Assembly (NCBI RefSeq): GCF_000585255.1
Contig: NZ_JANL01000037.1
Span: 1-64,000 of the forward strand
DNA length: 64,000 nucleotides
Direction of reading: 5' to 3'
Source of the DNA: Alkalibacterium sp. AK22
GTDB taxonomy: Bacteria > Bacillota > Bacilli > Lactobacillales > Carnobacteriaceae_A
Positions 31,395 through 40,406 of the stretch are shown here, one piece after another (within the stretch, counting starts at the first letter, position 1; every line of letters starts with the position of its first letter). A program made the translations under genes and the position numbers. The notes beneath the pieces were generated by a model. It saw only the letters and a program-made list of their open reading frames with translations. It did not search any database and was not told where the DNA came from.

Positions 31395-31547
31395 TCATCA
31401 TATTCTGTACACTTGCACGAATTGAAGGTTCGTAAGTTTCCAGTCTGTTTCATTATACTTACAAAAGGGAAGAAATCAAGGTCTGTCAGCTTATTTTAGC
31501 ATTTTCTTAAAGAAATAGGGACTCTTTTTCAGACTCCGAGCAACACA

Positions 31548-31584
31548 GATTAGCCCTCCTCTGCAGAACAGAAAAGGGCTGATT
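31548..31584 (-). repeat. Hairpin after the DUF1831 gene
   Basis: AATCAGCCCT and AGGGCTAATC arms (10 bp with one wobble) enclose a 17-base loop three bases after the DUF1831 stop. There is no clear T-run, so it may be a processing or stability element within the iscS-mnmA transcript. Confidence 0.5.
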
Positions 31585-31586
31585 AT

Positions 31587-31937
31587 TCAGGCTTGGATCA
31601 GGACATTACCTTCCACGAGCGTTTGTATAATATTCTCTGCAAATTGCTTTTCTTCAGTCAGCTGTTCAGACTTGTAGAGGTCGATTTTCTTCAGCCCATT
31701 AGCCGTCACAGTTGACAGCTTTAGTTCATCGATTGCCCTAGAAATGATAATTTTCAGCCTAGGAGCTGTCTTATCTCCCGAGTGCATGCTTAAGATTCTC
31801 TCATAGTGAAACGACCCATTTTTGCTTTCCGTAAACCCATTGTCTCTCAAAGTGTAGCGTTTTGCTTCCGGATTTACTTTATAATAGTCTTTACCTCCGG
31901 GCAAGGCATCTTTTGCATAGGTAGTCATATCTGTCAT
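31587..31937 (-). CDS. DUF1831 domain protein in the iscS-mnmA cluster
   Basis: A 116-residue cytoplasmic protein that I place in DUF1831, a small family seen in Lactobacillales beside cysteine desulfurase genes. No membrane segment, signal peptide or cysteine is visible. The fold pattern is mixed alpha-beta, ending in a helix AENIIQTLVEGN. Its place between iscS and mnmA suggests a helper in sulfur transfer or tRNA thiolation, but it lacks Cys, so it is not itself a persulfide carrier. The family call is from memory of the sequence pattern. Confidence 0.7.
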   Translation of the reverse strand: MTDMTTYAKDALPGGKDYYKVNPEAKRYTLRDNGFTESKNGSFHYERILSMHSGDKTAPRLKIIISRAIDELKLSTVTANGLKKIDLYKSEQLTEEKQFAENIIQTLVEGNVLIQA

Positions 31938-31968
31938 CCTCTCTGAAATACTTGCTGTCTCTATTATT

Positions 31969-33123
31969 TTATTTTTCTTTCAAAAAAGCAACTGCTTTTT
32001 CAAGGATCAAAACAACTGACACCACCTGCTCACGAGTCAGGCCGTACCCGAAACTAAAGCGAAGCGTTTCTGCTACTGCCGGATGGCCTTGGCCATGCAA
32101 GGCTTCCAGTACCGGGCTCGGATCAACATTTCCGGCCGAGCATGCAGAACCGGTAGACACAGCCACATGGGCCAAATCAAGGTGGATCAGCAGCTTTTCC
32201 GCTTGAACGCCTTTAATGTGCACGCTCAAAATATGCGGCAGACTGTGGTCCAAAGAGCCATTGACTGCATACTCAATGCTGGAGTTATCCATTTCTTTAA
32301 GGAAATTATCCTTTAAATCCTGATAAGCAGCTCTTACATTATTTTTCTCCTGCATCCTGATTTTAACTGCTTCCTGAAACCCAAGTATACCCGGAATATT
32401 TTCAGTTCCAGCCCTTCGTCTGCTTTCCTGTTCACCGCCCGTCATCATAGCGGGCAGACTAAGTTTACGATTTACATAAAGGAAACCGACACCTTTCGGT
32501 CCGTTGATTTTGTGCGAGGAAACGGAAAGCAGATCGATTCCCTGCTCTTTTACATCGATGACTTCGGTCCCATAGGCCTGAACTGCATCTGTGTGAAAGA
32601 TGACCTGATGATCCAGCGTCTTGAGATACTGTCCGATCTCAGTGATCGGCATCAGGCTTCCGATTTCATTATTCCCATATATGACCGATACCAGAATCGT
32701 ATCGGGACGGAGAGCTTCTATTACTTGCTGGACTGATATCCGACCTTCCTGATTTACAGGCAGCACAGTAATCTCAAACCCTCTGGCTTCTAGCTCACTG
32801 ATGGGTTCTTTGACAGCAGGGTGCTCTATGCTTGTAGTAATAACATGTTTACCCTGAGCAGCGCATGTTTCAGCGGTTTTGAGAATAGCCATATTGTCGC
32901 TTTCCGTTCCACCGCTAGTCATGACAATTTCAGTTGGATGGGCATTTATACTACTGGCAAAGACCTGACGGGCTTCTTCAAGCAGTCCCTTGCTCCTTCT
33001 TCCCAGCTGATGAACACTGGATGCATTACCGTAAGCATTTTGCATGGCTTCGGTCATTTTGTCAATGACAGACGGGTGCATGGGAGTCGTTGCCGCATGG
33101 TCAAGATAAATAAACTCTTTCAT
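31969..33123 (-). CDS. iscS: Cysteine desulfurase, IscS/NifS family
   Basis: A PLP enzyme of 384 residues that takes sulfur from cysteine for thiolation and possibly Fe-S clusters. The N-terminal motif YLDHAATTPMHP, the Schiff-base lysine in SVSSHKINGPKG and the catalytic cysteine in STGSACSAGNVDPS are present. The order gshF-iscS-DUF1831 gene-mnmA suggests one sulfur/thiol transcription block, and sulfur delivery to MnmA is the most likely main role. Confidence 0.95.
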   Translation of the reverse strand: MKEFIYLDHAATTPMHPSVIDKMTEAMQNAYGNASSVHQLGRRSKGLLEEARQVFASSINAHPTEIVMTSGGTESDNMAILKTAETCAAQGKHVITTSIEHPAVKEPISELEARGFEITVLPVNQEGRISVQQVIEALRPDTILVSVIYGNNEIGSLMPITEIGQYLKTLDHQVIFHTDAVQAYGTEVIDVKEQGIDLLSVSSHKINGPKGVGFLYVNRKLSLPAMMTGGEQESRRRAGTENIPGILGFQEAVKIRMQEKNNVRAAYQDLKDNFLKEMDNSSIEYAVNGSLDHSLPHILSVHIKGVQAEKLLIHLDLAHVAVSTGSACSAGNVDPSPVLEALHGQGHPAVAETLRFSFGYGLTREQVVSVVLILEKAVAFLKEK

Positions 33124-33154
33124 CTTACATATTCAATCCTTTCTTGCTGAAAGT

Positions 33155-35416
33155 TCATTTGATAGAGGGATACAGCATTCGAATCACTTTTTCAGTCAGA
33201 TTACGGCCTGTCCCCTTCTGAACGAACGCATGCATATGCATGGCCGGATTAAAATTGGCCTCTATGGTGACATATCCCGGTTTCTCTTCTGTACTTGGTT
33301 GAGTAATATCAGGAATGATTAGGTCAAGCCCGGTCACTTTGACTCCTAAAGCTTGTGCCATCTCTACCGCAGCCTGCTTATAAGATTCATGCATGGTGTC
33401 CGTCATATCAGTCGAATCTCCACCAGTTGAGATGTTGGAATTTTCTCTTAAAAAGACACGCTGCCCTTTTTCCAGTACACTATCAAATTGGAATCCCTGT
33501 TCTTTGAGCATAAGCTGTTCGATCTCGCCCATTTTTATTTTCTCGAGTGGGGCTCGATGTTTTTCTCCCCGGTAAGGGTGACTATTTTTTTCCTGAATCA
33601 ATTCTGCTACGGTTCGGCTACCGTCTCCAATAACATTGGCCGGTTCACGCAGAAGCACAGCTTCCACTTTGTCGTCTATAACGACAAAACGGTATTCTGT
33701 GCCTTCAATATAATCTTCAACCAAAATACTGCCGTCCTCTTCAAAAGCCAGACGACAAGCTTCCGCATAATTACTGTAAGTCGGCGGCTGCCGGAAAATT
33801 GAGATACCCAAGCCGTAGTTAGTCGTTTTTGGTTTAACTACCACAGGTCGGCTATTGAACAGAGGATACTGGCTCAATGCGGATTCAACTGAAGCGAATT
33901 CTTCCCCTCTTGGCACCTGATAGCCTGCTCTTTTCAATATATTTTTGGTGACTGTCTTATTGGCCATGATCCAATGGGAAATTGTACTATCATGGGAAGT
34001 CATGTTGCCGTTTTTCACATACTCGACTTTCCCCATGTACTCAAATTTAAGGAACTGATCTGAGACATCCAGTACTGTCGTCTCAAGCCCCGATTTTAGC
34101 GCATCAGACAGCAGTAGCTGAGTACTCATCTCCATATCCTCAAAGCCGGTCAGTAAAAAGGGCTTTTCAAAAGCATGCTCCTTATAGTTCATTCCCAGGC
34201 GTAGGCCCAATTGTATAAAGGATCCTTCTTTTCCCAAATCCTTTACGATACGGGCAGACAATGTTTTTTCTGGAGATAAAAGCTGTTCTCTGGCCGAATC
34301 AACCGCCTCCTGATAAGCAGCTGGCAGATTCAAGTCCTTTAGTGTTTTCTGCATTTCATTAAGCAGCTGCGCCCCTTCATCTTTAAAAGCGGACAAACTG
34401 AAGGGATCCTCTAAAGCTGTTTCCCTGTTCATTTTTTCTCCGCGTTTGATTTCCTCACTAGAACTGTCTTTATCCATCCAGACCATTGTCAGTAAGAAGA
34501 GATGGGTCAGCAGAGACTGTTCATACGAAAAGCCCAGCCGTTCATATGGATTTAAGTCGAAAGAACGGAATTCCACATAGCGCGTCCCGTATTTCATCAG
34601 ATTTTTTACCGCTTTGCCTTTCCCTCTCAGTCTAGCTGATCCATAGTATTCCCGCTCTTCAGTAAGCACATCCTCTGTGACCAGTGTCTCAATGTCTTTT
34701 ACATAGCCTTCAACTGATTGGTAAGATACCCGATTGCTGAACGCATTGTGATAGCCCATTGGACTATTCCGAATACTGCGGTAATAGCGTCCCTCTCCCT
34801 CAGAAGAATAAGATGCATGACTAACTGGAGAAGCTCCAAACAAATAAGTGAGCAGCCACTGGTTTCTAAGAAAATTTCGTGACATCTTCAGGTATAAAGC
34901 GTTACAGCGGTCAATAGCTTCCGACTCTTGCCTGGCGTCTTTTATAAAGGCCTCGATGAAAGCTTCACTAAATGAGAAATTGAAATGGACACCACTGATC
35001 ATCTGTTTTTTCTTACCGTACTTGGCTGCCAGCTGCTTTCGGTATTCAATCTCTCCTTGATTAGAGACCTTGATAATCGGGATGTCCGATTCAGCAGGAA
35101 GTATACAGGGCATACTGAAAGGCCAGACAATCTCTTCCGAATCGATGGTCCGGTTCACAACGTCATGCAAGGCACTCAACCATTGATATTGCTGGTTCAG
35201 TGATTCCTGAGGGGGCGTGACCAGCTCCAACTGGGACTCGCTAAAATCTGTTTGCACATAGGGATGGTGACTTCTATCTCCAAAGCCTTCCGGATGGCCA
35301 GTCATAGCCAGCTCCCCTTGACTTGTTGTCCTCAAACCTTCTTTTTCAATTCCAAAAGAGCCTTTGTGCATGTAGGGTTCTAATTGTCGATCTTTGATCA
35401 TCTGCTTTAAGTTCAT
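33155..35416 (-). CDS. gshF: Bifunctional glutamate-cysteine ligase/glutathione synthetase
   Basis: GshF makes glutathione from Glu, Cys and Gly in one protein. The 753-residue length is right for the fusion. The N-terminal gamma-glutamylcysteine ligase part (1-500) has GIEKEGLR and VHFNFSFSE, and the C-terminal ATP-grasp part has PRGEEF, VVVKPKTTNYGLGI, ILVEDYIEGTEYRFVV and EANFNPAMHMH. It is divergent from rarA and lies 31 bases from iscS. It implies a glutathione-based thiol buffer. Confidence 0.96.
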   Translation of the reverse strand: MNLKQMIKDRQLEPYMHKGSFGIEKEGLRTTSQGELAMTGHPEGFGDRSHHPYVQTDFSESQLELVTPPQESLNQQYQWLSALHDVVNRTIDSEEIVWPFSMPCILPAESDIPIIKVSNQGEIEYRKQLAAKYGKKKQMISGVHFNFSFSEAFIEAFIKDARQESEAIDRCNALYLKMSRNFLRNQWLLTYLFGASPVSHASYSSEGEGRYYRSIRNSPMGYHNAFSNRVSYQSVEGYVKDIETLVTEDVLTEEREYYGSARLRGKGKAVKNLMKYGTRYVEFRSFDLNPYERLGFSYEQSLLTHLFLLTMVWMDKDSSSEEIKRGEKMNRETALEDPFSLSAFKDEGAQLLNEMQKTLKDLNLPAAYQEAVDSAREQLLSPEKTLSARIVKDLGKEGSFIQLGLRLGMNYKEHAFEKPFLLTGFEDMEMSTQLLLSDALKSGLETTVLDVSDQFLKFEYMGKVEYVKNGNMTSHDSTISHWIMANKTVTKNILKRAGYQVPRGEEFASVESALSQYPLFNSRPVVVKPKTTNYGLGISIFRQPPTYSNYAEACRLAFEEDGSILVEDYIEGTEYRFVVIDDKVEAVLLREPANVIGDGSRTVAELIQEKNSHPYRGEKHRAPLEKIKMGEIEQLMLKEQGFQFDSVLEKGQRVFLRENSNISTGGDSTDMTDTMHESYKQAAVEMAQALGVKVTGLDLIIPDITQPSTEEKPGYVTIEANFNPAMHMHAFVQKGTGRNLTEKVIRMLYPSIK

Positions 35417-35533
35417 TCAAATCTATCCTTATAATTGTGATTTACTTACTAATATCAAGTACTATCTTATCATAAAGGGCGCATGCCGACTAGAGAAAAG
35501 AAGCTGCGTACAGCAAACATTCGTTCTCAATCC

Positions 35534-35562
35534 TTCACTCATATACCAAGCCGTGGTATACT
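35534..35562 (+). promoter_or_regulatory. rarA promoter overlapped by a palindrome
   Basis: TTCACT (35534-35539) and TATACT (35557-35562) are 17 bases apart. The perfect inverted repeat TATACCA-AGCCG-TGGTATA (35542-35560) fills the spacer and overlaps the -10 box, so a repressor could bind there. The regulator is not identified. Confidence 0.6.
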
Positions 35563-35601
35563 TAGTTGGATAAAACAGACTAGACACGAAAGGAGCCTTT
35601 T

Positions 35602-36867
35602 ATGAATAAACCTCTAGCATACCGCATGCGCCCCCAGACGATTGACCAGATTGTCGGACAGGAGCATCTGGTCGGTGAAGGAAAAATCATATGGAGAATG
35701 GTTAAGGCGAGGCAATTGTCTTCCATGATCCTCTACGGTCCACCTGGCATCGGGAAAACCAGTATAGCCAGCGCCATTGCTGGCTCCACAAAGTATGCTT
35801 TTCGGATGCTAAATGCTGCAACAGATACAAAAAAAGATCTTCAGATCGTGGTGGAAGAAGCCAAAATAAGTGGAACCGTTGTTCTTCTACTGGATGAGGT
35901 CCATCGACTGGATAAACCTAAGCAGGATTTTCTCCTCCCACATCTGGAGAACGGCCGGATTGTCCTGATTGGGGCGACAACCGAAAATCCTTATATATCA
36001 ATTCACCCGGCTATTCGCAGCCGATCTCAAATATTTGAACTCCAACCACTTTCAGAAGATCAGATTGCTCGTGCTCTAGAAAGAGCTTTGTCCGATAAGG
36101 AAAACGGCCTGGGTAAAGTGCCAGTAAAGATAGAGTCAATTGTCCTCAGCCATTTTTCCAGAGCTACGGGTGGAGACTTGAGAAGTGCACTGAATGCTTT
36201 AGAGTTGGCCGTTCAGTCAACAGACAAGACAGCAGAAGGCTCAATCGACATCACCCTGCAAGTCGCCGAAGAATGCCTGCAACGCAAGGTAATGACTCAT
36301 GACAAAGACGGTGATGCTCATTATAACGTCATATCGGCTCTGCAGAAGTCGATCAGGGGTAGCGATGTCCATGCCTCGCTGCACTACACAGCCCGTTTAC
36401 TTGAAGCTGGTGACTTGAAAGTGATTTGCCGGAGACTGATTGTAACAGCATATGAGGATATAGGCCTGGCCAATCCGGCAGGTGTTTCCCGTGTCGTACA
36501 AGCAGTCGAGGCTGCGGAAAAGATTGGGCTGCCGGAAGCCCGCATTCCGCTGGCTAACGCCGTAATCGAAATGTGCCTGTCACCCAAATCAAACAGTGCT
36601 ATTTCTGCTATCGATCAGGCACTCAAAGATATCCGGGACGGCAAAGTCGGTGAAGTGCCGAGCCACCTGAAAGACACTCATTATTCAGGTGCTGAACAAC
36701 TTGGCAGCGGCAAAGGTTACCGTTTCCCTCATGACCATGACCAACACTGGATCAGACAGCAGTATTTGCCTGACCTGATAAAAGACAGACGTTATTACAT
36801 TCCAGCCGGTACGTCCAAATTCGAGGAAGCTCTGACTAGACAGTTGGATAAGTATGACAACAAGTAA
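35602..36867 (+). CDS. rarA: Replication-associated recombination protein A (MgsA/WRNIP1 family AAA ATPase)
   Basis: RarA acts at stalled replication forks. The 421-residue ATPase has Walker A LYGPPGIGKTS near residue 45, Walker B LLLDEVHR, the sensor I motif IGATTENP, then the MgsA tetramerisation domain with RGSDVHASLHYTARLLEAGD and the C-terminal AYEDIGLA motif. An AAAGGAG ribosome site precedes the ATG. Downstream come the 6S RNA gene and usp, an order seen in Lactobacillales. Confidence 0.95.
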   Translation: MNKPLAYRMRPQTIDQIVGQEHLVGEGKIIWRMVKARQLSSMILYGPPGIGKTSIASAIAGSTKYAFRMLNAATDTKKDLQIVVEEAKISGTVVLLLDEVHRLDKPKQDFLLPHLENGRIVLIGATTENPYISIHPAIRSRSQIFELQPLSEDQIARALERALSDKENGLGKVPVKIESIVLSHFSRATGGDLRSALNALELAVQSTDKTAEGSIDITLQVAEECLQRKVMTHDKDGDAHYNVISALQKSIRGSDVHASLHYTARLLEAGDLKVICRRLIVTAYEDIGLANPAGVSRVVQAVEAAEKIGLPEARIPLANAVIEMCLSPKSNSAISAIDQALKDIRDGKVGEVPSHLKDTHYSGAEQLGSGKGYRFPHDHDQHWIRQQYLPDLIKDRRYYIPAGTSKFEEALTRQLDKYDNK

Positions 36868-36894
36868 ACCGGTTTCATCACCAGTGGGTCCCTA

Positions 36895-36923
36895 TTGACT
36901 AACCCCAGTCCATGTGCTACTAT
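36895..36923 (+). promoter_or_regulatory. Sigma-A promoter of the 6S RNA gene
   Basis: TTGACT (36895-36900) and TACTAT (36918-36923) are separated by exactly 17 bases and point at a start near 36930, the first base of the closing stem of the RNA. Confidence 0.87.
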
Positions 36924-36929
36924 AAGGAT

Positions 36930-37120
36930 AAGAATTCTGAGGTGTACGCGATGCCAACATACTGTGTTGACCGAACATTTTTACTAAAACAATGGGATTC
37001 TGAAGGAAAAAAGAATGGCACGCCTTATCACTTGGAAGTCAGACTTTTTTCTGGTGAAGCCCCCCTGCCTTTAGCGGGTTCAACCTAAACTGGCATACTA
37101 CCGGCACCATCGGATTTCTT
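36930..37120 (+). ncRNA. ssrS: 6S RNA
   Basis: The transcript of about 190 bases folds as one long hairpin, the 6S RNA design that mimics an open promoter and sequesters housekeeping RNA polymerase. Its first 16 bases (from AAGAATTCTGAGGTG) pair almost fully with the last 18 (to GGATTTCTT). Inside this, ATGCCA (36950-36955) pairs with TGGCAT, then GTTGA with TCAAC, a large central bubble and an apical arm. A consensus promoter lies in front and a terminator behind. Position after rarA and before a usp gene matches known 6S RNA contexts in Firmicutes. An embedded 45-codon ORF is judged accidental. A covariance-model search was not possible here. Confidence 0.85.
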
Positions 37121-37136
37121 TACTTAGTTGTAAAGC

Positions 37137-37166
37137 AGCGCTGAGACTTTTGTCTTAGCGCTTTTT
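37137..37166 (+). terminator. Terminator of the 6S RNA gene
   Basis: AGCGCTGAGAC and GTCTTAGCGCT pair (one G-U) around TTTT and are followed by TTTTT. Confidence 0.9.
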
Positions 37167-37273
37167 ACGTATTACCCCTCCAGGGCTTTCTTTCTTTTTA
37201 GGACGCTACACTGCACATAATCATCCGGCAGATCTGTAAAGGCTTCTATTGGCTATTCTTTCTTCATTTTTAG

Positions 37274-37279
37274 TATAAT
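37274..37279 (+). promoter_or_regulatory. -10 box of the usp gene
   Basis: TATAAT lies 33 bases before the ATG at 37313; a TTGGCT about 19 bases upstream is a possible -35 box. Confidence 0.55.
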
Positions 37280-37312
37280 TAACTTAATATTAAGAGGAAG
37301 GACGTGCTTCAT

Positions 37313-37771
37313 ATGTTGCAGGAATATAAATCAATTTTAGTCGCTATCGACGGCTCCACCCAAGCCGAGAAAGCTTTCAAGAAGGCAGTCGAGGTTGCTA
37401 AAAGAAACAATGCGGTGCTGGTTTTAGCTCATGTCATCGATACCCGTGCCTACCAGTCTTTTTCTACTTTCGATGGGTCGATTGCTGATAATGCGCGAGT
37501 TGAGGCGAAAAACACGTTGAACGAGTACAAAGATTATGCAGTCAAAGAAGGCCTAGAAGATGTTCGTATCGTTCTTGAGTACGGTTCACCTAAGGTCATG
37601 ATCGCCAAGCAGATTCCGGAGGCTGAACATGTGGATCTTATCATGCTTGGTGCAACGGGTCTTAATGCAGTCGAACGCATTTTTGTCGGATCAGTATCCG
37701 AATATGTTATTCGACAGGCTAAGTGCGATGTTATGATTGTAAGAACCGATCTGGATAACAAACTGAGCTGA
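37313..37771 (+). CDS. Universal stress protein, UspA family
   Basis: A soluble UspA-fold protein of 152 residues. The N-terminal ILVAIDGSTQAEKAF and the C-terminal ATP-binding motif MLGATGLNAVERIFVGSVS (G-2x-G-9x-G-S pattern) suggest an ATP-binding Usp. I use the ATG at 37313, giving MLQEYKSILVAIDGS as in relatives. A GTG at 37304 adds three residues. It follows the 6S RNA gene but has its own promoter and terminator. Confidence 0.92.
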   Translation: MLQEYKSILVAIDGSTQAEKAFKKAVEVAKRNNAVLVLAHVIDTRAYQSFSTFDGSIADNARVEAKNTLNEYKDYAVKEGLEDVRIVLEYGSPKVMIAKQIPEAEHVDLIMLGATGLNAVERIFVGSVSEYVIRQAKCDVMIVRTDLDNKLS

Positions 37772-37818
37772 TCTACTTAGCTTTTGTTTTTTCTCATTTT
37801 TACCAAGCGTAAATGACT

Positions 37819-37856
37819 AACATCCCCTGACTGTTCAGCTGTCTAGGGGATGTTTG
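37819..37856 (+). terminator. Terminator of the usp gene
   Basis: AACATCCCCTGAC pairs with GTCTAGGGGATGTT around a nine-base loop, about 47 bases after the stop. Confidence 0.85.
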
Positions 37857-37881
37857 CTTTCAGTTCTTTCTTATTACTGCA

Positions 37882-37926
37882 ACCAAAAGCCTCCACGGCC
37901 CTTTGCGGGGAGTGGAGGCTTTTGGC
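37882..37926 (-). terminator. Terminator of ackA, possibly bidirectional
   Basis: CAAAAGCCTCCAC and GTGGAGGCTTTTG form a perfect 13-bp stem with T-rich ends, 30 bases beyond the ackA stop and facing the usp terminator. Confidence 0.85.
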
Positions 37927-37955
37927 AGCTATATGCTACTTGATATCACATCTGA

Positions 37956-39146
37956 TTATTTACGGAACTTTTCTACGTCTCTGGCAATCATGACTTCTTC
38001 ATCAGTTGGAATCAAGAAGACTTTAACCTTAGAGTTTTCTGATGAAATCTCACGCTCTTTACCACGAACATTGTTTTTCTCACGATCGATTTCAGCACCT
38101 AAAAACGTCAGACCATCGATGACTTTTTCACGAGTTTCCGGTCCATTTTCTCCAATGCCTGCTGTGAAAACGATGGCATCTACCCCATTCATAGTCGCTG
38201 CATAGGAACCAATATACTTTTTGACACGATCTTCAAATATTCTTAGAGCCAATTCAGCATGTTCATTCGTTTCCTCTGCATCTTCCAGATCTCTCATATC
38301 GCTTGAGATACCGGACAATCCCTTCAAACCAGATTCATTGTTGAGAATATAGATCATATCATTGATTGTCTTGATTCCCTCTTTTTCCATTAGGAAAGGC
38401 AGTAAAGAAGGATCAATGTCGCCTGATCTAGTTCCCATAGTGACACCCGCAAGTGGCGTGAAGCCCATTGAGGTATCAACTGATTTACCACCGTCAACTG
38501 CTGTGATAGACGCGCCGTTACCTAAATGGCAAGTAATGATTTTAGTGTCTTCGATTGGTTTACCGAGCATTTCTGCTGCTCTTTCTGCAACAAATTTGTG
38601 ACTTGTTCCGTGAGCACCGTACTTACGGGCATTGTGCTTTTCGTAGTATTCCATCGGAATGCTGTAAAGGTAATTTACCTTTGGCATCGTTTGGTGGAAA
38701 GATGTGTCAAATACCGCTACACTGGTAATATCTGGAAGAATTTTTTTGAATGCACGGATACCTGTTGCATTAGCCGGATTGTGCAGGGGCGCGAATTCTG
38801 ACAAGTCCTCAATTTGCTTGATGACTTCGTCCGTCACTAAGGCAGAGTCCTTAAAGATTTCTCCGCCAGCAACCACACGGTGACCAACGCCTGTAATTTC
38901 GTTAAAGTCAGCCAGAATATTCAATTCTTTTAGCTGCTCCAAAAGCATTTCAACCGCTACTTCATGGTTGTCAATGTCAACGACTTGCTTGAACTTTTCA
39001 CCATCGTTGTATTTGATCGTAAAAATCGAATCGTTCAGACCGATTCTCTCCACGATACCGGATGCCAGTACCTCTTCCTGTGGCATTGTATAAAGTTTCC
39101 ATTTCAGACTGGAACTTCCTGCGTTAATTGCGATTGTTTTTGACAT
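37956..39146 (-). CDS. ackA: Acetate kinase
   Basis: AckA converts acetyl phosphate and ADP to acetate and ATP, the energy-yielding end of the acetyl-CoA route fed by PDH. The 396-residue protein starts with the family signature [12 protein letters not shown]. It has [25 protein letters not shown] and [13 protein letters not shown] motifs, all expected of the ASKHA fold. AAGGAG precedes the ATG. It lies 19 bases after the ytxK-like gene, an association common in Firmicutes. Confidence 0.97.
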   Translation of the reverse strand: MSKTIAINAGSSSLKWKLYTMPQEEVLASGIVERIGLNDSIFTIKYNDGEKFKQVVDIDNHEVAVEMLLEQLKELNILADFNEITGVGHRVVAGGEIFKDSALVTDEVIKQIEDLSEFAPLHNPANATGIRAFKKILPDITSVAVFDTSFHQTMPKVNYLYSIPMEYYEKHNARKYGAHGTSHKFVAERAAEMLGKPIEDTKIITCHLGNGASITAVDGGKSVDTSMGFTPLAGVTMGTRSGDIDPSLLPFLMEKEGIKTINDMIYILNNESGLKGLSGISSDMRDLEDAEETNEHAELALRIFEDRVKKYIGSYAATMNGVDAIVFTAGIGENGPETREKVIDGLTFLGAEIDREKNNVRGKEREISSENSKVKVFLIPTDEEVMIARDVEKFRK

Positions 39147-39165
39147 CTATATTGCTCCTTTAAAA

Positions 39166-40176
39166 TTATTTAATTCCCTGTTCATCTTTCCATTGCCGGA
39201 TATCCGACAGGAACGTGCTAAATTTTTCTTTATCAACCAGGCTGGGTGCTGTGGCTATTAGGACTTCCTGAGCTTGCACACTTTTTGGACCTTTTTTCTG
39301 AGTAATCAGGATAGATTTTTTTGACTGTTCATTTTTAAACCACTCTGTTGGAAGGTGAATGATTCCTTGCACATGGCCTGCATTTTGCAGATAAGACAAT
39401 AACACTTTAACGTTTTCGGTTTCAAAAGTATGGGTCGGCAACAAGTAAAACGCGAGACCATCCTCTTTGAGATAATGCATGCCTTGTTCAATCAGAAGAA
39501 AATGACTGTATGACTGGCCTTCCTCAAACGCAGTGCTGTAACCTTTGTCTTTAATATCCAGAGGATAGTAGCCGACTGGTAGATCAGATACCATAATATC
39601 CACAGGATCAATCAAAAGAGGCTGCAAGGCATCTTGGTGCAACAGGGTTATTGGCATGTCAAGGAGAGCTGACAATGTAGAAGCCAGTGAAATAAGGAGG
39701 TCATCATTGTCTACACCTGTAAAAGAAGCTGATTTCCCAGAGCGTTTCAGACTCGTGTAGAGTGTATAGAGCAAATTGGCGGAGCCGACCGATAAGTCAG
39801 CAATATGAGCGGGCTTATCAAAGGCGTTGAAGAGCTCTACCAAGTAGCTGACTAACACACCGATACCGTCAGGTGTAGGCTGGTGGTTAGGCTGCAGGCT
39901 GTCTTCTTTTGATGCTTTGATCAAAATGAGCTGAATCGCCTGCTTTTTTTCTTCAAGAGACAGCTCATTGTAGTCAAAATCGGCATAAAGAGTCTCCAAC
40001 TGGTCCTTAACTTGTGAGCGGGGCACGCCATTTTCGACGTGTACTACCCCACCGTCTATCATATTTTCACCGGTTTCGATTAGTGCTTCGATGAAAGTTG
40101 ATCCTAGCTCCTCCTGAATTAGTTTAGAAGAAGAAAGCAAGGCAGAATAAAATGTTTCCACTTTAGTTGTGTCCAA
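39166..40176 (-). CDS. Class I SAM-dependent methyltransferase, YtxK type
   Basis: A methyltransferase-fold protein of 336 residues resembling Bacillus YtxK and the N6-adenine DNA methyltransferase class. A helical N-terminal part (1-100) precedes the SAM-binding region IADLSVGSANLLYTL near residue 123, and the catalytic-like motif SDLPVGYYP near 197, where NPPY would be found in classical enzymes. Its substrate is unknown. The start appears to be TTG at 40176, as no ATG is close. It forms an operon with ackA. Confidence 0.85.
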   Translation of the reverse strand: MDTTKVETFYSALLSSSKLIQEELGSTFIEALIETGENMIDGGVVHVENGVPRSQVKDQLETLYADFDYNELSLEEKKQAIQLILIKASKEDSLQPNHQPTPDGIGVLVSYLVELFNAFDKPAHIADLSVGSANLLYTLYTSLKRSGKSASFTGVDNDDLLISLASTLSALLDMPITLLHQDALQPLLIDPVDIMVSDLPVGYYPLDIKDKGYSTAFEEGQSYSHFLLIEQGMHYLKEDGLAFYLLPTHTFETENVKVLLSYLQNAGHVQGIIHLPTEWFKNEQSKKSILITQKKGPKSVQAQEVLIATAPSLVDKEKFSTFLSDIRQWKDEQGIK

Positions 40177-40279
40177 AAAAAATTATCCTTTCATCTTTAT
40201 TTCACGTTACAGACTCATAACAAGATACTGGATAAAGAAATTAAGTATTTTTGTTACCCTTTGTAAGGCATCTACTGGT

Positions 40280-40308
40280 ATTCTAACTTATTTCCGGTGT
40301 ATTCACAA
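40280..40308 (-). promoter_or_regulatory. Sigma-A promoter of the ytxK-ackA operon
   Basis: On the minus strand TTGTGA (40303-40308) and TAGAAT (40280-40285) are 17 bases apart. Initiation near 40273 gives a leader of about 97 bases. Confidence 0.75.
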
Positions 40309-40362
40309 GATTTATAGTCTGTATGCCAGCAAGGGGGTTTGTGTTAAATGTCACAAAAAAAG

Positions 40363-40403
40363 AAAAAGGAATCAGATCCATTGATAAGATTCCTTTTTCT
40401 CTT
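40363..40403 (-). terminator. Terminator of the rplU-prp-rpmA operon
   Basis: GAGAAAAAGGAATC pairs with GATTCCTTTTTC on the minus strand around a 14-base loop, ending in T-rich sequence directly after the rpmA stop. Confidence 0.85.
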
Positions 40404-40406
40404 AAA

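Noticed and set aside
36951-37088. 45-codon plus-strand ORF (MPTYCVDRTF...) with GAGGTG six bases upstream
   Set aside because: It lies wholly within the 6S RNA hairpin. The GAGGTG and ATGCCA are the paired stems of that RNA, and the peptide has no recognisable protein character.
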